DNA from: an uncultured Candidatus Melainabacteria bacterium
Lineage (GTDB): Bacteria > Cyanobacteriota > Vampirovibrionia > Gastranaerophilales > Gastranaerophilaceae
DNA length: 64,000 nt
Assembly (NCBI GenBank): GCA_947364235.1
Contig: CANARY010000005.1
Span: forward strand, 1 to 64,000
Direction: 5' to 3'
Part shown: positions 33,888 to 43,708 of the stretch, in pieces
Position numbering within the stretch: the first letter of the stretch is position 1
Layout: every line of letters starts with the position of its first letter
Program-made: the position numbers and the translations under genes
Notes under the pieces: model-generated
Seen by the model: the letters and a program-made list of their open reading frames with translations, nothing else
Databases searched by the model: none
What the model was told of the DNA's origin: nothing

Positions 33888-35333
33888 TTATAAAACAGCA
33901 ATAATTTCATTTAATGCTTCTATAACTTTATTTTCACTCATTTCAAGTTTTGATGAAATTTCAGAAACAGGCAGGCTGTCTTTGTATTTTAAATTATAAA
34001 TTTCTACAATATTAAGCTCTGGATGTTTATTATCAAGCTCTTCTAAATCTTTTGAAATTACTTCACAATCAATACTTTCACAAAGCTCTGTGTTCTCAGG
34101 TGTGAATTCAAATTTAGAGTAATCTGTGGAAATGAAATTTTTTATTTCTTCTTCTTCTTCTTCGTCGTCGTCTTCGTCGTCGTCAGCTGCTTTGAAATCT
34201 AATTCTTCTGTTTCTTCTGATAATAAGCTATTGTCCTCAAAAGCCGGGTTTAACGTATCTAAAACATCATCAAAGTTTTCTAAACATTCATCTTCTATCA
34301 ATAAATCATCACTAATACAAAGTTCTTCATCTAAGCTGGTTTCTTCAGTTTCAATCGTTTCAGGCAATACTTCTTCATCTAAAGAATTCTGTTCAACAAG
34401 ACAAAGTTCTTCATCTAAGCCGGCTTCTTCAGCTTCCATTGTTTCTGGCAGCGCTTCTTCTGCCAAAGTATTCTGTTCATCGAGAGAAATTTCTTCTATT
34501 ATTTCAGGCAAAACTTCCTCTTCTAAAGCTTCTGGCAATATGTCTTCTTCAGGCAATAGAATATCTTGAGTTTCTTCGGCTTCTGCAGCTAAGTCTTCTG
34601 GAATACTTTCTTCTGCTAAAACCTCTTCTTCATAAATCAGTTTTTCTTGAGGTGCTTCAACTGCTGCGTTCTCAATTTCTGTAACGATAAGCTCAGGTGA
34701 AGCTTCTTCTACAAGCAATTGTTCTTCTTGCTCGTCTTCAAGTAATACTTCTTCATTTTCTAATAAATCTTCTGCGTGATTTTCTTCTTCAAAAGTTAGT
34801 TCTGGAAGTGTTTCTGCAATTGTATTTTCTTCAACTTCAAACTCATCGAGATTAATTTCTTCGATTAAGCAGTCAGGTTCTTTTGGCGTGTCAGAACTCT
34901 CAATAATTACTTCTTTAATTTCTTCTGTTTTTTCAATTATTTCAGGCTTAATAGTTTCAATAACTTCATTTTTAACTGCAGGGCTGTCTTCTTTTGCAGG
35001 AAAGTTAATCATTTTATCTACTAAATTATTATCAACTTTAGTGTAAGTTTCTTCTATTTTTGCTGCCGGCTGTACAGCTTCGTGTGTTATTACTCTATGA
35101 TTCAGTTCGCTGTGAAAATTCATTCGTTTTGGAACAGTAATCATAGATGTTGAAACAACTTTTGAAAGATAAGCATTAAGAACAGCGTCGTTGCTTACTG
35201 TATTTAATATTACTTCTGAATGAGAATAAACATCCTCAATAATATCTTCTAAAATAGCTTCCAGTCCAGGAAATTTTTTGTGTGTTCTTACTAAGTTTTC
35301 TATTATACTGTAGTATTTACTTTCTTTTTCCAT
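33888..35333 (-). CDS. Glu-rich repeat protein with helix-turn-helix-like C-terminus
   Basis: This protein is about 481 residues. The N-terminal 80 residues look folded (FPGLEAILEDIIEDVYSHSEV). The long middle is strongly acidic with imperfect repeats such as EEVLPETIETEETSLDEEL. The last 55 residues (KYKDSLPVSEISSKLEMSENKVIEALNEI) look like a sigma-region-4 or similar helix-turn-helix. The frame extends 4 codons further to 35345; neither start has an ideal ribosome site. It lies between a membrane protein and the zinc-ribbon ATPase. I do not recognise a family. A cytoplasmic adaptor or regulator is plausible. Confidence 0.62.
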   Translation of the reverse strand: MEKESKYYSIIENLVRTHKKFPGLEAILEDIIEDVYSHSEVILNTVSNDAVLNAYLSKVVSTSMITVPKRMNFHSELNHRVITHEAVQPAAKIEETYTKVDNNLVDKMINFPAKEDSPAVKNEVIETIKPEIIEKTEEIKEVIIESSDTPKEPDCLIEEINLDEFEVEENTIAETLPELTFEEENHAEDLLENEEVLLEDEQEEQLLVEEASPELIVTEIENAAVEAPQEKLIYEEEVLAEESIPEDLAAEAEETQDILLPEEDILPEALEEEVLPEIIEEISLDEQNTLAEEALPETMEAEEAGLDEELCLVEQNSLDEEVLPETIETEETSLDEELCISDDLLIEDECLENFDDVLDTLNPAFEDNSLLSEETEELDFKAADDDEDDDEEEEEEIKNFISTDYSKFEFTPENTELCESIDCEVISKDLEELDNKHPELNIVEIYNLKYKDSLPVSEISSKLEMSENKVIEALNEIIAVL

Positions 35334-35354
35334 AATAAATCTCATCTTCCAGTG

Positions 35355-37376
35355 TTATAAACGTATAATCAAGACAGGGTTACCCTGTAATTTTGCAAAA
35401 GAGTCTGTATTGGTGCTTAAATTCATTCCAAGTGCTCTATTTACAGTATGTAATATTAAATCATCAACGCTCTTTTCACCGCTGGAAACCACAATTCCTG
35501 CAGCTTCAAACTTTCTGCTTCCGCTGTTATATTTTATTTCAACGCTGATTTTATTTGTTATAGGCGGTTTATTTAATAAAAGTAATTCTGTTTTTAAGTT
35601 AAGTTGAATAATTTTTCCTAATTTAACAAGATACCTTTTTGCTGAAGAGTTAGATGCATATCCAGCAGGAACTTCCCAGTCAACTTTAAGGTTTGATACT
35701 AGAATAGAAGCATCTAGATTTTGTTCTATAACAGGTATAGTATCAGAAATTCCTTCATTCTGATGGTTTTGAGGTGCGGTTGTTTCCACCGTTTCAATCG
35801 GCATTGCTTCTTCAATTTTTGCAGAATCTCCCGCTGCAGGCAAGCTGTCTAATGGCATGTCATTATTTGGCAGTTCTTCATTTATTCCTCCTGCAAAATA
35901 TTTCGTGTAGCCGAAATATCCAAGCGCCCCTGCAATAATTAAAAATGCTATAACAGCAACAGGTTTAAAAGAACTTTTTTGTTTATTAGTTTTGATTTCA
36001 TCAAATTCCTGCTCTATCTCATCTGCATTTTCCTCTTGAGTAATTTCATCTGTATTAAATAAAGCTTCTATCTGTTCTTCTGCAGCGTTTTCTGCTTCCT
36101 CTGCTTCTTCAGGTATTTCGATTTCAGGTTCATTTGATAATTCTTCTAAAATGTCAGATGTTTCGCTGTTAGGAGTTGCTTTTGTAGAAAAATCATAAAT
36201 TTCTTCTTCTTCAGTTTCAGTTTCTTCTTCCGGCATTTCAATTTGTTCTTCCGAAGCAGTCTCTTCTTCAATGATGTCATCTTCAACAAAACTCAAAGGC
36301 TCCGGTTCACTTTCTACCAGCTCTTCTAAAGTAACTATGTCTTCTTCAATTTCTTCTTGAAATTCATTAATTATTTCATCATTACTTTGAACTTCTTCAA
36401 GTGAGATTTCTTCGTTAAACTCAGGCTCACTAAAAGTTTCAGGTTCATTGTTGGCTTCTTCATGCTCTTCAGTAGACAAATCTTCTATGCTGATATCTGA
36501 TTCCTCCAGCAGCATAAAATCATCTGTCAAATCACTTTCTTCCGCTTCAGGAAGCGGTTCAAAGCTCAACTCATCACTTATTTCTTCATTTAAAAGTTCT
36601 TCTTCAATAAAGTTGTCTAAATCAGCTTCTTCTATTAAATCAAGTTCGGCAGAACTGTCTAAGGACAATTCTACATCTAATGACTGGATAGAATCTTCTG
36701 CTTGCGGAGCTTCGTCTATTGTAGTTTTTACAACAGAAACGAACTTGAATATTTCTTTTGCTTTAGCTGCTTTTGCAAGCTTTATACGACCTTCTTTTGA
36801 TTGAAGCAAGTTTGAATAAAAGCTGTTTTTATCTTCAATTCTATTATCGATATATGCAAAAATATCATTATCGCTTATTTCAATATCTTCATCTCTATTA
36901 ATAATAAGTGTTTCTATGTCATAAAAAGACTGTAAATCATTTTCGCTTATATAATAACTTCCATCAATGAGATTATTTTTCTGAATATTTTCTGGAGTGA
37001 TAAATCCGACAACATTTGCTCCAGATAAATCTTCGTTTATTTTAATAAACATGTAAGCAAGCGGGAGAAGGCTGCTGCTAAAATGTGCTTCCGGAACACT
37101 AATTTCTTCTTCAGAGAAAAATACTCTTACATCAATGTAATTTTTATTGATATAAATATCTGAAATATCAATATCTTCCAGTACTAAGCCAATATTATGC
37201 AAACCGCTTTCAGAATCAACATCATAGTTATTTTTGTCAAAGAACTTTGATGCAATACTTCCAGCTATTGCATTTGCAACTGCACGATTCCTAACTCCGG
37301 TGTTTGTAATCATTTTGCAAATATTTTGTGCTAACTCAATATCGCAGCTCTCTATTATAAAATTATCAGTATTCAC
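35355..37376 (-). CDS. Membrane protein with acidic cytoplasmic part and TonB-C-like external domain
   Basis: This 673-residue protein starts at GTG after GGGAGAG. Residues 1-225 are a folded domain that distantly recalls cyanobacterial DUF1822 (VRVFFSEEEISVPEAHF, VVGFITPENI); that match is weak. Residues 230-460 are a Glu-rich disordered linker. A single membrane helix lies at about 469-493. The end (about 560-665) resembles a TonB C-terminal domain: ISVEIKYNSGSRKFEAAGIVVSSGEKSVDDLILHTVNRAL has the strand-strand-SSG-helix pattern. It could carry a signal or force across the membrane. It leads the operon with the Glu-rich protein and the ATPase. Confidence 0.62.
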   Translation of the reverse strand: MNTDNFIIESCDIELAQNICKMITNTGVRNRAVANAIAGSIASKFFDKNNYDVDSESGLHNIGLVLEDIDISDIYINKNYIDVRVFFSEEEISVPEAHFSSSLLPLAYMFIKINEDLSGANVVGFITPENIQKNNLIDGSYYISENDLQSFYDIETLIINRDEDIEISDNDIFAYIDNRIEDKNSFYSNLLQSKEGRIKLAKAAKAKEIFKFVSVVKTTIDEAPQAEDSIQSLDVELSLDSSAELDLIEEADLDNFIEEELLNEEISDELSFEPLPEAEESDLTDDFMLLEESDISIEDLSTEEHEEANNEPETFSEPEFNEEISLEEVQSNDEIINEFQEEIEEDIVTLEELVESEPEPLSFVEDDIIEEETASEEQIEMPEEETETEEEEIYDFSTKATPNSETSDILEELSNEPEIEIPEEAEEAENAAEEQIEALFNTDEITQEENADEIEQEFDEIKTNKQKSSFKPVAVIAFLIIAGALGYFGYTKYFAGGINEELPNNDMPLDSLPAAGDSAKIEEAMPIETVETTAPQNHQNEGISDTIPVIEQNLDASILVSNLKVDWEVPAGYASNSSAKRYLVKLGKIIQLNLKTELLLLNKPPITNKISVEIKYNSGSRKFEAAGIVVSSGEKSVDDLILHTVNRALGMNLSTNTDSFAKLQGNPVLIIRL

Positions 37377-37504
37377 CTAACACTCTCCCATACTATGTTT
37401 AATAATACCATACTATAAAAAAAAAATCTATATTTCAGCATGCTTTATCTTGACATTTAATACTAAATAATTAAATCAAATAGTGGATATCGAATAGCAT
37501 TTGC

Positions 37505-37531
37505 TAAAGTTTAATAAATTATATCCGTTTA
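37505..37531 (+). promoter_or_regulatory. Sigma-28 (FliA)-type promoter
   Basis: TAAAGTTT (37505-37512), exactly 11 bases, then TCCGTTTA (37524-37531). The -35 is perfect. The -10 differs from GCCG in its first base. The start point near 37538 leaves a short leader with GAAAGGA before the ATG at 37554. Confidence 0.6.
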
Positions 37532-37553
37532 TGTAATTGAAAGGACAGAATAC

Positions 37554-38213
37554 ATGTTTTCATCAATGATACAAAATTTATTATCTTCATCAGGCCAGGC
37601 AAGTGCGATGCAGCGAGCTGTTCAGATGAATAACTATGTAAATAATTTTAATGCACAGCTGACTCCGGTTGAAAAAAAACAAGCTGATGCTCAGCAAACA
37701 CAGGTTCAGTCTTTTGATAAAGTTTTAAAAAATTCTGCTGGAGTAAAGTTTGGAGATTTGCTTTCTAAGCCTGTTACAAAAGTTAACGCTAATATTTATA
37801 CTGCTCAAGCAAATTCTGCTTCAGAAAAGATTACAACAAGAGAGCAAATTAAAAATATTATATTTAGAGCTTCGAAAAGGCATGGAGTTGATGAAAAACT
37901 TGTAAATGCGCTTGTCAAACAAGAGTCAGGTTTTAATCCTAATGCTAAATCTAAAGTAGGCGCAATGGGTTTAATGCAGCTGATGCCTGCAACAGCAAAA
38001 GGCCTGGGAGTTACAAATCCTATGGATCCTGAGCAGAATGTTGAAGGCGGAGTGAAATACTTAAAGTCCATGCTTAATAAATACAACGGTAATGTAATTC
38101 TTGCGCTGGCAGCTTACAATGCAGGTCCGGGAGCTGTTGATAAGTACTCAGGAGTTCCGCCTTACAAAGAAACCCAAAATTACGTAAAGTCTATATTAGC
38201 AAATTATCTTTAA
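37554..38213 (+). CDS. SLT-type lytic transglycosylase, probably flagellum-linked
   Basis: This 219-residue protein has an N-terminal unstructured region (about 1-95) and a lytic transglycosylase domain. The catalytic Glu124 lies in VKQESGFNPNAKSKVGAMGL, followed by MQLMPATAKGLG and AAYNAGPGAV. It cleaves peptidoglycan glycan strands. No signal peptide is visible, so it may be exported by another route, such as the flagellar apparatus. The sigma-28-type promoter supports a role in passing the rod or filament through the wall. Confidence 0.85.
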   Translation: MFSSMIQNLLSSSGQASAMQRAVQMNNYVNNFNAQLTPVEKKQADAQQTQVQSFDKVLKNSAGVKFGDLLSKPVTKVNANIYTAQANSASEKITTREQIKNIIFRASKRHGVDEKLVNALVKQESGFNPNAKSKVGAMGLMQLMPATAKGLGVTNPMDPEQNVEGGVKYLKSMLNKYNGNVILALAAYNAGPGAVDKYSGVPPYKETQNYVKSILANYL

Positions 38214-38244
38214 AGGTAATCACGGGGTGAAAATCGCAGGACTT

Positions 38245-40113
38245 CTAAACTGATTTTTGCAGTCTTTTTATTTCGCGCTCTTTGTCCTGCTTTTCATGTA
38301 TACGGCGTGTATTAGCATAAGTTAAACGAGGAATGAACCAGCCAAGCAGATAAGGTGAAATAAAGAATGTTGTTAATAAGCCTGGAACAGACGTCAAGCC
38401 TCTTGCAAAAGTTGCAATCTTATTGCTTTTTGCATTTCCAGCAGCTTTCATAAGCTTTTTAATTAACTCATCTGCATTAGACTTGTCTAATTTTTCAACA
38501 ATAGAGATAATCTTTTTATTCTTGTTTGATTTCGGCATTCCTTTCATAGAGCTCAAATATTTGAATACAGAATCAGCATGCTCTGACTTGGAGATAATTT
38601 TTTGTAAATCGCCGCCATTATTATCTATATATTTACAGAAATTTAACATTTTATCTTTTGTATCAATTTTGTTGTATAAAGCATTAATTTCCGAGTTTGT
38701 TAAAACATGCGCTTTGCTGTATGGATTCATCAAATCAAGAGAAGCTTTTAGTTTTGATTTCGGCGTCCTGTCTTTATGCATAAGGACAAATCCTGACTGT
38801 TTTTCATAAGAAGTTACACATGCTCTTGTAAGCATAGGAACTGCAAATACAACTGCAAGGCTTGATGTAACATCTCTTAAAATGATTTCCCAGAGTTCTG
38901 TTAAATCTTTTTTGCCCTCTTCATCAACCTGGGCGCGGCTGTAAGCCCTCATTCCTCTAGGAGCAAGCAAGCCGAATAATGATAATCCTGCCATTAATGT
39001 ATTGGTAAAATTATGTCCGTTATATTCAAGTTCAGATGAAACAAAATCGCTTTTGTTTTTATCTATAGCTTTACCAAGTTTTTCAAGTATATTTTTATTT
39101 GGCTTATTTCCTTTGAATGCTATGTTATTATTTTCTTCTTTGTTTACTCCTCTTGCTCCGGGAGCAGTGTTGCTTCTTGCATAAAGTTTCGGAAGTACAG
39201 AAAGTACGCCTAATGTTGCTGCCATTGTAGCAATATTTGTTATCATTCTCTTAGCAAGAGATTTATCTTTGATGCTTTCGGCACTTAACTCATCAAGTTT
39301 GGCTAGATGTTTATTGGCAGTGATTGCGTCATTTGAATATTTCATCATTGCATCAATTGTATCTTTGGCTGCAAAAGCTTTTTTGCTGTCAAATTTTTCC
39401 GAACCGAATTTAACTTTTTGCAGCATTTCTAAATCTGTACCTTTAGAATATTTAATATTACTGATGTGCTCAACAATATTGTTCATGCATTCTGATTTAT
39501 ATTGTGATTTACCGCGGAATCTTTTAAGCTTAACTCCGTCCGGTATTTTTTCCATGTTGTTAATCTGCTTCAAAATATAGTCAATGGATTCTTTTGAGGT
39601 GTTTTCTCTGCCAAGAGTATCTTGAAGCATCTTTTCGATATTTATTTTATAAAATTCCTGTTTAAATTTATTGCTGTCTTTTAAAAGTTTTTTATCAAAA
39701 TCAGAGTTGGTGATTACTTCTTTCAAGCTGTTTCCAAATCTTTTGATTAATTGCGAGTTTACGCTTGTTGAGTGTCCGAATTTTGCAGCAATAAGCATGG
39801 CAATTGGAGCCACTGCCATCATGCAAGGTCCGGTAAGTCCTTCTCTGCCTAAAACTTCAAACCCTTCTTGTTTGTTATATCTGCCGGTGTTTTCTTTATC
39901 TCTCAAAAATCCGGCAGCAGTTCTGGGGATTGTCATTCCGCCAAAATCTTGAATCAAAAATGAGGCAAGAAAGCCTTTATCTTCAATCCATTGCATGGTA
40001 TTTCCGCTGAGATTAAGCAAATTCGGCATTCCTGCTCTAAAAGCTGGTTGTTGCTGTTTAATGGTATTTAAGGGCATACCCTGATTTCTATTTTGATTAA
40101 CTTTCAAGCACAC
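38245..40113 (-). CDS. Large unknown membrane-associated protein
   Basis: This 622-residue protein starts at GTG after AAGGA. It has several hydrophobic segments (PCMMAVAPIAMLIAAKFG, IATMAATLGVLSVLPKL, SLAVVFAVPMLTRACV, VPGLLTTFFISPYLLGWF) separated by basic helical stretches. There is no ordinary signal peptide and no family I recognise. The N-terminal PAFRAG and internal IAFKGNKP segments are unusual. It is monocistronic, between the sigma-28-type transglycosylase gene and rpoB. A role cannot be assigned. Confidence 0.6.
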   Translation of the reverse strand: MCLKVNQNRNQGMPLNTIKQQQPAFRAGMPNLLNLSGNTMQWIEDKGFLASFLIQDFGGMTIPRTAAGFLRDKENTGRYNKQEGFEVLGREGLTGPCMMAVAPIAMLIAAKFGHSTSVNSQLIKRFGNSLKEVITNSDFDKKLLKDSNKFKQEFYKINIEKMLQDTLGRENTSKESIDYILKQINNMEKIPDGVKLKRFRGKSQYKSECMNNIVEHISNIKYSKGTDLEMLQKVKFGSEKFDSKKAFAAKDTIDAMMKYSNDAITANKHLAKLDELSAESIKDKSLAKRMITNIATMAATLGVLSVLPKLYARSNTAPGARGVNKEENNNIAFKGNKPNKNILEKLGKAIDKNKSDFVSSELEYNGHNFTNTLMAGLSLFGLLAPRGMRAYSRAQVDEEGKKDLTELWEIILRDVTSSLAVVFAVPMLTRACVTSYEKQSGFVLMHKDRTPKSKLKASLDLMNPYSKAHVLTNSEINALYNKIDTKDKMLNFCKYIDNNGGDLQKIISKSEHADSVFKYLSSMKGMPKSNKNKKIISIVEKLDKSNADELIKKLMKAAGNAKSNKIATFARGLTSVPGLLTTFFISPYLLGWFIPRLTYANTRRIHEKQDKEREIKRLQKSV

Positions 40114-40166
40114 TAATCCTTATTCTTAATTATAAAAAGTTTGTTGAATTAGAAATTTTGACCTTA

Positions 40167-40223
40167 TGTAACAAACTTTAATTATTTTGTTACAATTTGA
40201 AGAATTGTAAATTTTTTGTAACA
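40167..40223. repeat. Three TGTAACA motifs upstream of rpoB
   Basis: TGTAACAAA (40167-40175) and TTTGTTACA (40186-40194) form a perfect 9-bp inverted repeat with a 10-base centre. A third copy, TTTGTAACA, lies at 40215-40223. The same 7-base core occurs in other gene gaps of the window. It may be an operator. Confidence 0.5.
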
Positions 40224-40260
40224 AAAGGCTTGAAAAATTGTACATTATACCCTTGTTAAC

Positions 40261-40288
40261 TTGACGTTAGATTTTGATGGTGTACGAT
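40261..40288 (+). promoter_or_regulatory. Candidate rpoB promoter
   Basis: TTGACG (40261-40266), 16 bases, then TACGAT (40283-40288). The leader would be about 85 bases and has GAGGTG before the ATG. The -10 matches four of six bases, so this is tentative. Confidence 0.4.
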
Positions 40289-40381
40289 AGTAAAACATGC
40301 TGTATATGGGATAATTATGTCCGAAATAGAAAGTAGAAAAAATTTTATATAGTACATCATTAGAATAGATGAGGTGAATTA

Positions 40382-43300
40382 ATGTCGACAGAATATGCAA
40401 AAAGAGTAACTCCAATGGGTATCCCTAATACTCGTTTGGATGATTTACCGGATTTAATTGACGTGCAGAAAAAATCATTTGAATGGTTTTTAAAAGAAGG
40501 GCTTAAAGAAGAGTTGTTAGCTTTTTCTCCTGTAAAAGATTATACAGGAAGATTAGAGCTTCATTTCTTGCCAAACTACACGTTTGATAATGCAAAATAC
40601 ACAGTAGAAGAAGCTCGCATTCATGACGCAACTTATGCAAAGCAGCTTCGTGTAATGGTAAGACTCGTAAACCGTGACAGCGGTGAAATTAAAGAACAGG
40701 AAGTTTATATCGGTGATATTCCTACAATGACTGACAAAGGTACTTTCATTGTAAATGGTGCAGAACGTGTAATTGTTTCACAGATTGTTCGTTCACCTGG
40801 GGTTTACTTCAAGAGAGAAATTTCTCCAACAGGTAAGAGATTGTACAATGCTACAATGATTCCTAACCGCGGAGCATGGTTGAAAATTGAAACAGATTCT
40901 AACGATATTATTTACGTTAAAATCGATAAGAACAGAAAAATTCTTGCTACAACTTTATTGAAGGCAATGGGTATTACTGTTTCAGAAATGGAATCTTTAT
41001 TTACTCACTTTGAATTCTTAAAGAAAACATTGGATAAAGATACTACAGAAACAACAGATGATGCTTTAATCGATTTGTACAAAAAATTAAGACCCGGCGA
41101 CCCGGCTTCTGCTCAAGGTGGACGTCAAATTCTTGAGTCAAGATTCTTTGATGATAAGAAATATGACATCGGTCGTGTAGGTCGTTACAAATTAAATAAA
41201 AAATTGAACTTGAATATTCCTAAGAATCAAAGAACTTTAACTGTTCAAGATATTGTAGCTTCAATTGAATACTTAATTAATTTAACTTATGATGAAGGTT
41301 CTTTGGATGATATCGACCACTTAGGAAACAGAAGAATTCGTTCAGTCGGCGAATTGTTGCAGAATCAGTTCAGAGTTGGGCTTTCAAGAATTGAAAGAAT
41401 TGTAAAAGAAAGAATGACTTTACAAGATTCTGAAACTTTGACACCATTGAACTTATTGAACACTAAACCTTTAGTAGCTTCATTAAAAGAATTCTTCGGT
41501 TCATCACAGTTATCACAGTTCATGGACCAGATTAACCCATTGGCTGAGCTTACTCACAAAAGACGTATTTCAGCTTTAGGACCTGGCGGTTTGCAGAGAG
41601 AAAGAGCAGGGTTTGCTGTTCGTGATATTCACCCTTCTCACTACGGCCGTATTTGTCCGATTGAAACACCGGAAGGTCCAAACGCAGGTTTGATTGGTTC
41701 ATTAGCTACACACGCAAGAGTTAATGATTACGGTTTCATTGAATCACCGTTCTTTGTTGTAAAAGACGGGGTTGTAACTGATGAAGTTGTTTATATGACA
41801 GCAGATGAAGATGAAAACTACAGATGTGCTCCTGCAGACGTTCAATTGAATTCTGACAACACATTTAAAGATGCTCAAATTCCTGTTCGCTACAGATCAG
41901 AATTTATTATGAGTGATGCTTCAAAAGCTGACTATATGGGTGTTTGCCCTATTCAGATTATCTCTGTTGCGACATCAATGATTCCGTTTATTGAACACGA
42001 TGACGCGAACCGTGCATTGATGGGTTCAAACATGCAGCGTCAGTCAGTTCCTCTTCTTATCACAGAAAGACCTGTTGTAGGTACTGGTATGGAAAGAAGA
42101 GTTGCAAAAGACTCAGGTATGGTAGTTTGCGCTAAAGTTGACGGTGTTGTTGAAAGAGTTGTTGGTGAAGAAATTATTATCAGAGACGTAAACGGCAAAC
42201 AGCACTTACATACATTGATGAAATACGTACGTTCTAACCAAGATACTTGTATTAACCAGAAACCAATTGTTCACGAGGGTGATAAAGTTCAAGCTGGTGA
42301 TGTAATCGCTGACGGAGCTTCTACAAGCTGCGGAGAGCTTTCTATTGGTAAAAACATTTTGGTTGCTTACATGCCTTGGGAAGGGTTCAACTTCGAAGAT
42401 GCTATCTTGCTTTCTGAAAGATGCGTACATGATGATATCTTTACATCAGTTCACATTGAAAAATTAGAAATAGATGCTCGTCAAACTAAGCTTGGACCGG
42501 AAGAAATTACAAGAGAAATTCCTAACGTTTCAGAAGAAGCTTTAAGACACTTAGATGAACGTGGTATTGTTCGTATTGGTGCAAGAGTTTATGCTGATGA
42601 CATTCTTGTAGGTAAAGTTACTCCAAAAGGTGAAAGCGAACATCCGCCTGAAGAAAAACTTTTAAGAGCAATCTTCGCAGAAAAAGCAAGAGATGTTAAA
42701 GACAATTCACTTCGCGTTCCTCATGGTGAAGGCGGCAGAGTACTTGACGTTAAAGTATTTGATAGAGAAAAAGGCGACGAATTGCCGCCGGGAGCAAATA
42801 CTGTAATCAGAGTTTATATTGCTCAAAAACGTAAAGTTTCTGTAGGTGATAAACTTTCAGGACGTCACGGTAATAAGGGTATTGTTTCAAGAATTCTTCC
42901 AAAAGAAGACATGCCATTCTTGCCAGACGGTACTCCGGTCGATATCGTATTGAATCCGCTTGGTGTTCCTTCTCGTATGAACGTTGGTCAAACTTATGAA
43001 TGCTTATTAGGCTTGGCTGCATACTTAACAGGTGACCACTACGAAGCTCCTTCGTTTGATGAAAGATATGGTGATAACCAGTCTGAAATCGCAACAAGAG
43101 CTGAATTGGTTCGCGGTATTAAAGAATCAGGATGCGACTGGGTAAGAGAAGATGGTAAGGTTTACTTAATCGACGGCAGAACTGGTGAACCGTTTGATGA
43201 ACCTATTGCTGTCGGCTTATCTTATATCTTGAAACTTGTTCACTTAGTTGATGATAAGATTCACGCACGTTCAACAGGTCCTTACTCATTAGTTACGCAA

Positions 43301-43696
43301 CAACCTTTAGGCGGTAAGGCTCAGTTCGGCGGACAAAGATTCGGTGAAATGGAAGTTTGGGCACTTGAAGCTTACGGTGCTGCTTATACTCTTCAAGAAA
43401 TGTTGACTATCAAATCAGATGATGTTAACGGACGTAACAGAGCTTATGAAGCAATCGTTAAGGGTGACAATATTCCAAGACCTGGTATTCCAGAATCATT
43501 TAAGGTACTTGTAAGAGAATTGCAAAGTATCGGTTTAGATATTACAGTTGCTAAGAAAAACGGTGTAGAAGTTGACTTGATGTCTGATATGGACGATTTG
43601 CGCAAAGCAGCGCCTAAAAGAACATTATCAGATATTGATTCAGAGTTGTTAAACATTAACTTCTTTGACACTTCTGCTACACTGGGTGAAATATAA
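40382..43696 (+). CDS. rpoB: RNA polymerase beta subunit
   Basis: This 1,104-residue subunit is close to the cyanobacterial length. Conserved blocks include [16 protein letters not shown], the rifampicin region [57 protein letters not shown] and the C-terminal [25 protein letters not shown]. The usual upstream ribosomal genes (rplKAJL) are absent; rpoB has its own 268-base upstream region. rpoC1 follows after 12 bases. Confidence 0.98.
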   Translation: MSTEYAKRVTPMGIPNTRLDDLPDLIDVQKKSFEWFLKEGLKEELLAFSPVKDYTGRLELHFLPNYTFDNAKYTVEEARIHDATYAKQLRVMVRLVNRDSGEIKEQEVYIGDIPTMTDKGTFIVNGAERVIVSQIVRSPGVYFKREISPTGKRLYNATMIPNRGAWLKIETDSNDIIYVKIDKNRKILATTLLKAMGITVSEMESLFTHFEFLKKTLDKDTTETTDDALIDLYKKLRPGDPASAQGGRQILESRFFDDKKYDIGRVGRYKLNKKLNLNIPKNQRTLTVQDIVASIEYLINLTYDEGSLDDIDHLGNRRIRSVGELLQNQFRVGLSRIERIVKERMTLQDSETLTPLNLLNTKPLVASLKEFFGSSQLSQFMDQINPLAELTHKRRISALGPGGLQRERAGFAVRDIHPSHYGRICPIETPEGPNAGLIGSLATHARVNDYGFIESPFFVVKDGVVTDEVVYMTADEDENYRCAPADVQLNSDNTFKDAQIPVRYRSEFIMSDASKADYMGVCPIQIISVATSMIPFIEHDDANRALMGSNMQRQSVPLLITERPVVGTGMERRVAKDSGMVVCAKVDGVVERVVGEEIIIRDVNGKQHLHTLMKYVRSNQDTCINQKPIVHEGDKVQAGDVIADGASTSCGELSIGKNILVAYMPWEGFNFEDAILLSERCVHDDIFTSVHIEKLEIDARQTKLGPEEITREIPNVSEEALRHLDERGIVRIGARVYADDILVGKVTPKGESEHPPEEKLLRAIFAEKARDVKDNSLRVPHGEGGRVLDVKVFDREKGDELPPGANTVIRVYIAQKRKVSVGDKLSGRHGNKGIVSRILPKEDMPFLPDGTPVDIVLNPLGVPSRMNVGQTYECLLGLAAYLTGDHYEAPSFDERYGDNQSEIATRAELVRGIKESGCDWVREDGKVYLIDGRTGEPFDEPIAVGLSYILKLVHLVDDKIHARSTGPYSLVTQQPLGGKAQFGGQRFGEMEVWALEAYGAAYTLQEMLTIKSDDVNGRNRAYEAIVKGDNIPRPGIPESFKVLVRELQSIGLDITVAKKNGVEVDLMSDMDDLRKAAPKRTLSDIDSELLNINFFDTSATLGEI

Positions 43697-43708
43697 GGAG
43701 ATAGAAAA

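Noticed and set aside
34126-34569. Ser-rich open frame opposite the Glu-rich gene
   Set aside because: It is the reverse complement of GAA/GAG repeats, has no ribosome site and lies wholly inside a gene with good context. The similar Ser-rich frames at 36448-36804 and 39269-39580 are rejected for the same reason.
40150-40182. TAAAGTTT on the minus strand upstream of the 622-residue protein gene
   Set aside because: The -35 is perfect but nothing like GCCGATAA lies 11 bases on; the sequence there is TCAAAATT.
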